From an uncultured Lachnospiraceae bacterium (GTDB taxonomy: Bacteria > Bacillota_A > Clostridia > Lachnospirales > Lachnospiraceae), in NCBI GenBank assembly GCA_902780985.1, contig CACZHN010000133.1, forward strand, positions 1 to 7,143: a stretch of 7,143 nucleotides of DNA, given 5' to 3'. Below, piece by piece: positions 6,479-7,143 of this stretch. Numbering within the stretch: position 1 is the first letter of the stretch; each line of letters begins with the position of its first letter. A program made the position numbers and the translations under genes. The notes under the pieces are model-generated. The model ran no database searches. It had not been told where the DNA came from and saw only the letters and a program-made list of their open reading frames with translations.

Positions 6479-7143
6479 TTACTTGTTATCATCATCAGAC
6501 TCAACTTCCTTGAATGAAGTTGTATCATCGGAACCTTCATCACTTTCTGTCTTCTCAATCTGCTTTGCTGCATCTCCGCCCTTATTCTTAAGGAAGTTGG
6601 TTGCAACTGAGTTAAGATCTACACCGAGTGAATCCGATAAGCCGTCAATTGTCTGCTTGAATGACTTTGTAACGTCCTCTGTAAGTCGTGCTGTGTTGCC
6701 GTCACCGTACATTGTGATCTTATCGATCTTTCCGAGAGGCTCAGCAATAGCACGAGCAACTTCCGGATACATCTTACAAAGCATCTCAATGATAGCAGCT
6801 TCACCGTACTTCTTCATAGCTTCTGCTTTCTTGTCGATACCGGCAGCCTCAGCTTCTGCTTTTGCCTGAATGGCAGCAGCTTCTGCTTCACCTTTTGCCT
6901 TAATAGCGGCAGCTTCTGCTTCAGCCTTAGCTTTAATAGCAGCAGCTTCCTGCTCCATAGCATACTTATCAGCCTCTGCCTGAATTCTCTTTGCTTCAGC
7001 AGCCTTCTCAAACTCGAACTTCTTAGCTTCAGCTTCCTTCTGTCTCTTGAAGAGGTCAACCTCTGCCATCTGCTGCTGACGATACTTATCAGCATCGGCC
7101 TGCTTACGGATCTGAGCGTTGAGTTCCTGCTCCTTAACGGAAG
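6479..7143 (-). CDS. Flotillin/SPFH-family protein, C-terminal part
   Basis: The frame is open to the right edge, so the gene enters the window from outside. The visible part is 220 residues plus stop, and the in-frame ATG at 7069 is internal rather than the start. The sequence is a long Glu/Ala/Lys-rich coiled coil, beginning KEQELNAQIRKQADADKY and containing near-perfect 11-residue repeats. It is followed by the flotillin C-terminal core (KKAEAMKKYGEAAIIEML, then IAEPLGKIDKITMYG) and an acidic, low-complexity tail (ESDEGSDDTTSFKEVESDDDNK). This matches the FloT/YuaG type of bacterial flotillin, which is membrane-associated through an N-terminal hairpin and SPFH domain and organises functional membrane microdomains by oligomerising. 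The N-terminal domains are not in the window, so family assignment rests on the C-terminal half. Confidence 0.9.
   Translation of the reverse strand, partial: SVKEQELNAQIRKQADADKYRQQQMAEVDLFKRQKEAEAKKFEFEKAAEAKRIQAEADKYAMEQEAAAIKAKAEAEAAAIKAKGEAEAAAIQAKAEAEAAGIDKKAEAMKKYGEAAIIEMLCKMYPEVARAIAEPLGKIDKITMYGDGNTARLTEDVTKSFKQTIDGLSDSLGVDLNSVATNFLKNKGGDAAKQIEKTESDEGSDDTTSFKEVESDDDNK
6815..6946 (-). repeat. Four tandem 33-bp coding repeats in the flotillin-like coiled coil
   Basis: Four consecutive 11-residue units read AAAIKAKAEAE, AAAIKAKGEAE, AAAIQAKAEAE and AAGIDKKAEAM. The first three differ by single substitutions; the fourth has diverged. The 11-residue period suits a slightly right-handed or straight coiled coil. 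The DNA is also repetitive (GCAGCAGCTTCTGCTTC-like on the plus strand), which may make copy number prone to slippage. Confidence 0.8.

Noticed and set aside
6814..7095. Alternative minus-strand frame over the flotillin repeats
   Set aside because: It is a Leu/Lys/Arg/Gln-rich out-of-frame reading of the repetitive coding DNA; the flotillin frame explains the region.

Overview
The window looks like chromosomal DNA from a Clostridia-type Firmicute, most likely a gut or rumen Lachnospiraceae such as the Butyrivibrio/Roseburia group. This is inferred from the moderate-G+C coding regions between AT-rich intergenic gaps, strong AGGAGG-type ribosome binding sites, Lachnospiraceae-style lipoproteins with Ala/Thr/Glu linkers, and a YesN/LytS-type sugar-sensing operon. 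Every supported gene lies on the minus strand, so transcription runs from high to low coordinates.

Right end (5727-7143): the C-terminal 220 residues of a flotillin/SPFH-type protein, followed after 71 bp by a small membrane protein with an N-terminal zinc ribbon. A clear intrinsic terminator (about 5629-5679) closes this part.

Centre (346-5633): a four-gene sensory operon. It starts at a good sigma-A-like promoter (TTTACA, 17 bp, TATGAT) whose -35 lies inside the U-tract of the preceding terminator. In order it encodes a membrane-anchored periplasmic sugar-binding-like protein (GTG start), a LytS/YesM-type histidine kinase with a HAMP domain, a YesN-type response regulator with an AraC-type DNA-binding domain, and a XylF-like D-xylose-binding lipoprotein. 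The genes overlap by 20 bp or are separated by 1 and 17 bp, so they are very probably co-transcribed and translationally coupled. The first three match the layout of the XylFII-LytS-YesN xylose-sensing system known from Clostridium beijerinckii. The difference is that the anchored protein lacks the recognisable xylose-site motifs, while the fourth gene, a separate lipoprotein, carries them.

Left end (1-345): a 212-bp non-coding gap with a strong 18-bp hairpin, three copies of AGCACAAT and AT-rich promoter-like sequence. It is followed by the first 44 codons of another substrate-binding lipoprotein, probably the start of the ABC transporter operon that the two-component system controls.

Proposed working model (inference): sugar is captured outside the membrane by one or both binding proteins, the kinase is stimulated, the regulator is phosphorylated at D55, and it then activates the transporter operon at the left edge. 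No CRISPR array, tRNA, rRNA or insertion sequence is visible.
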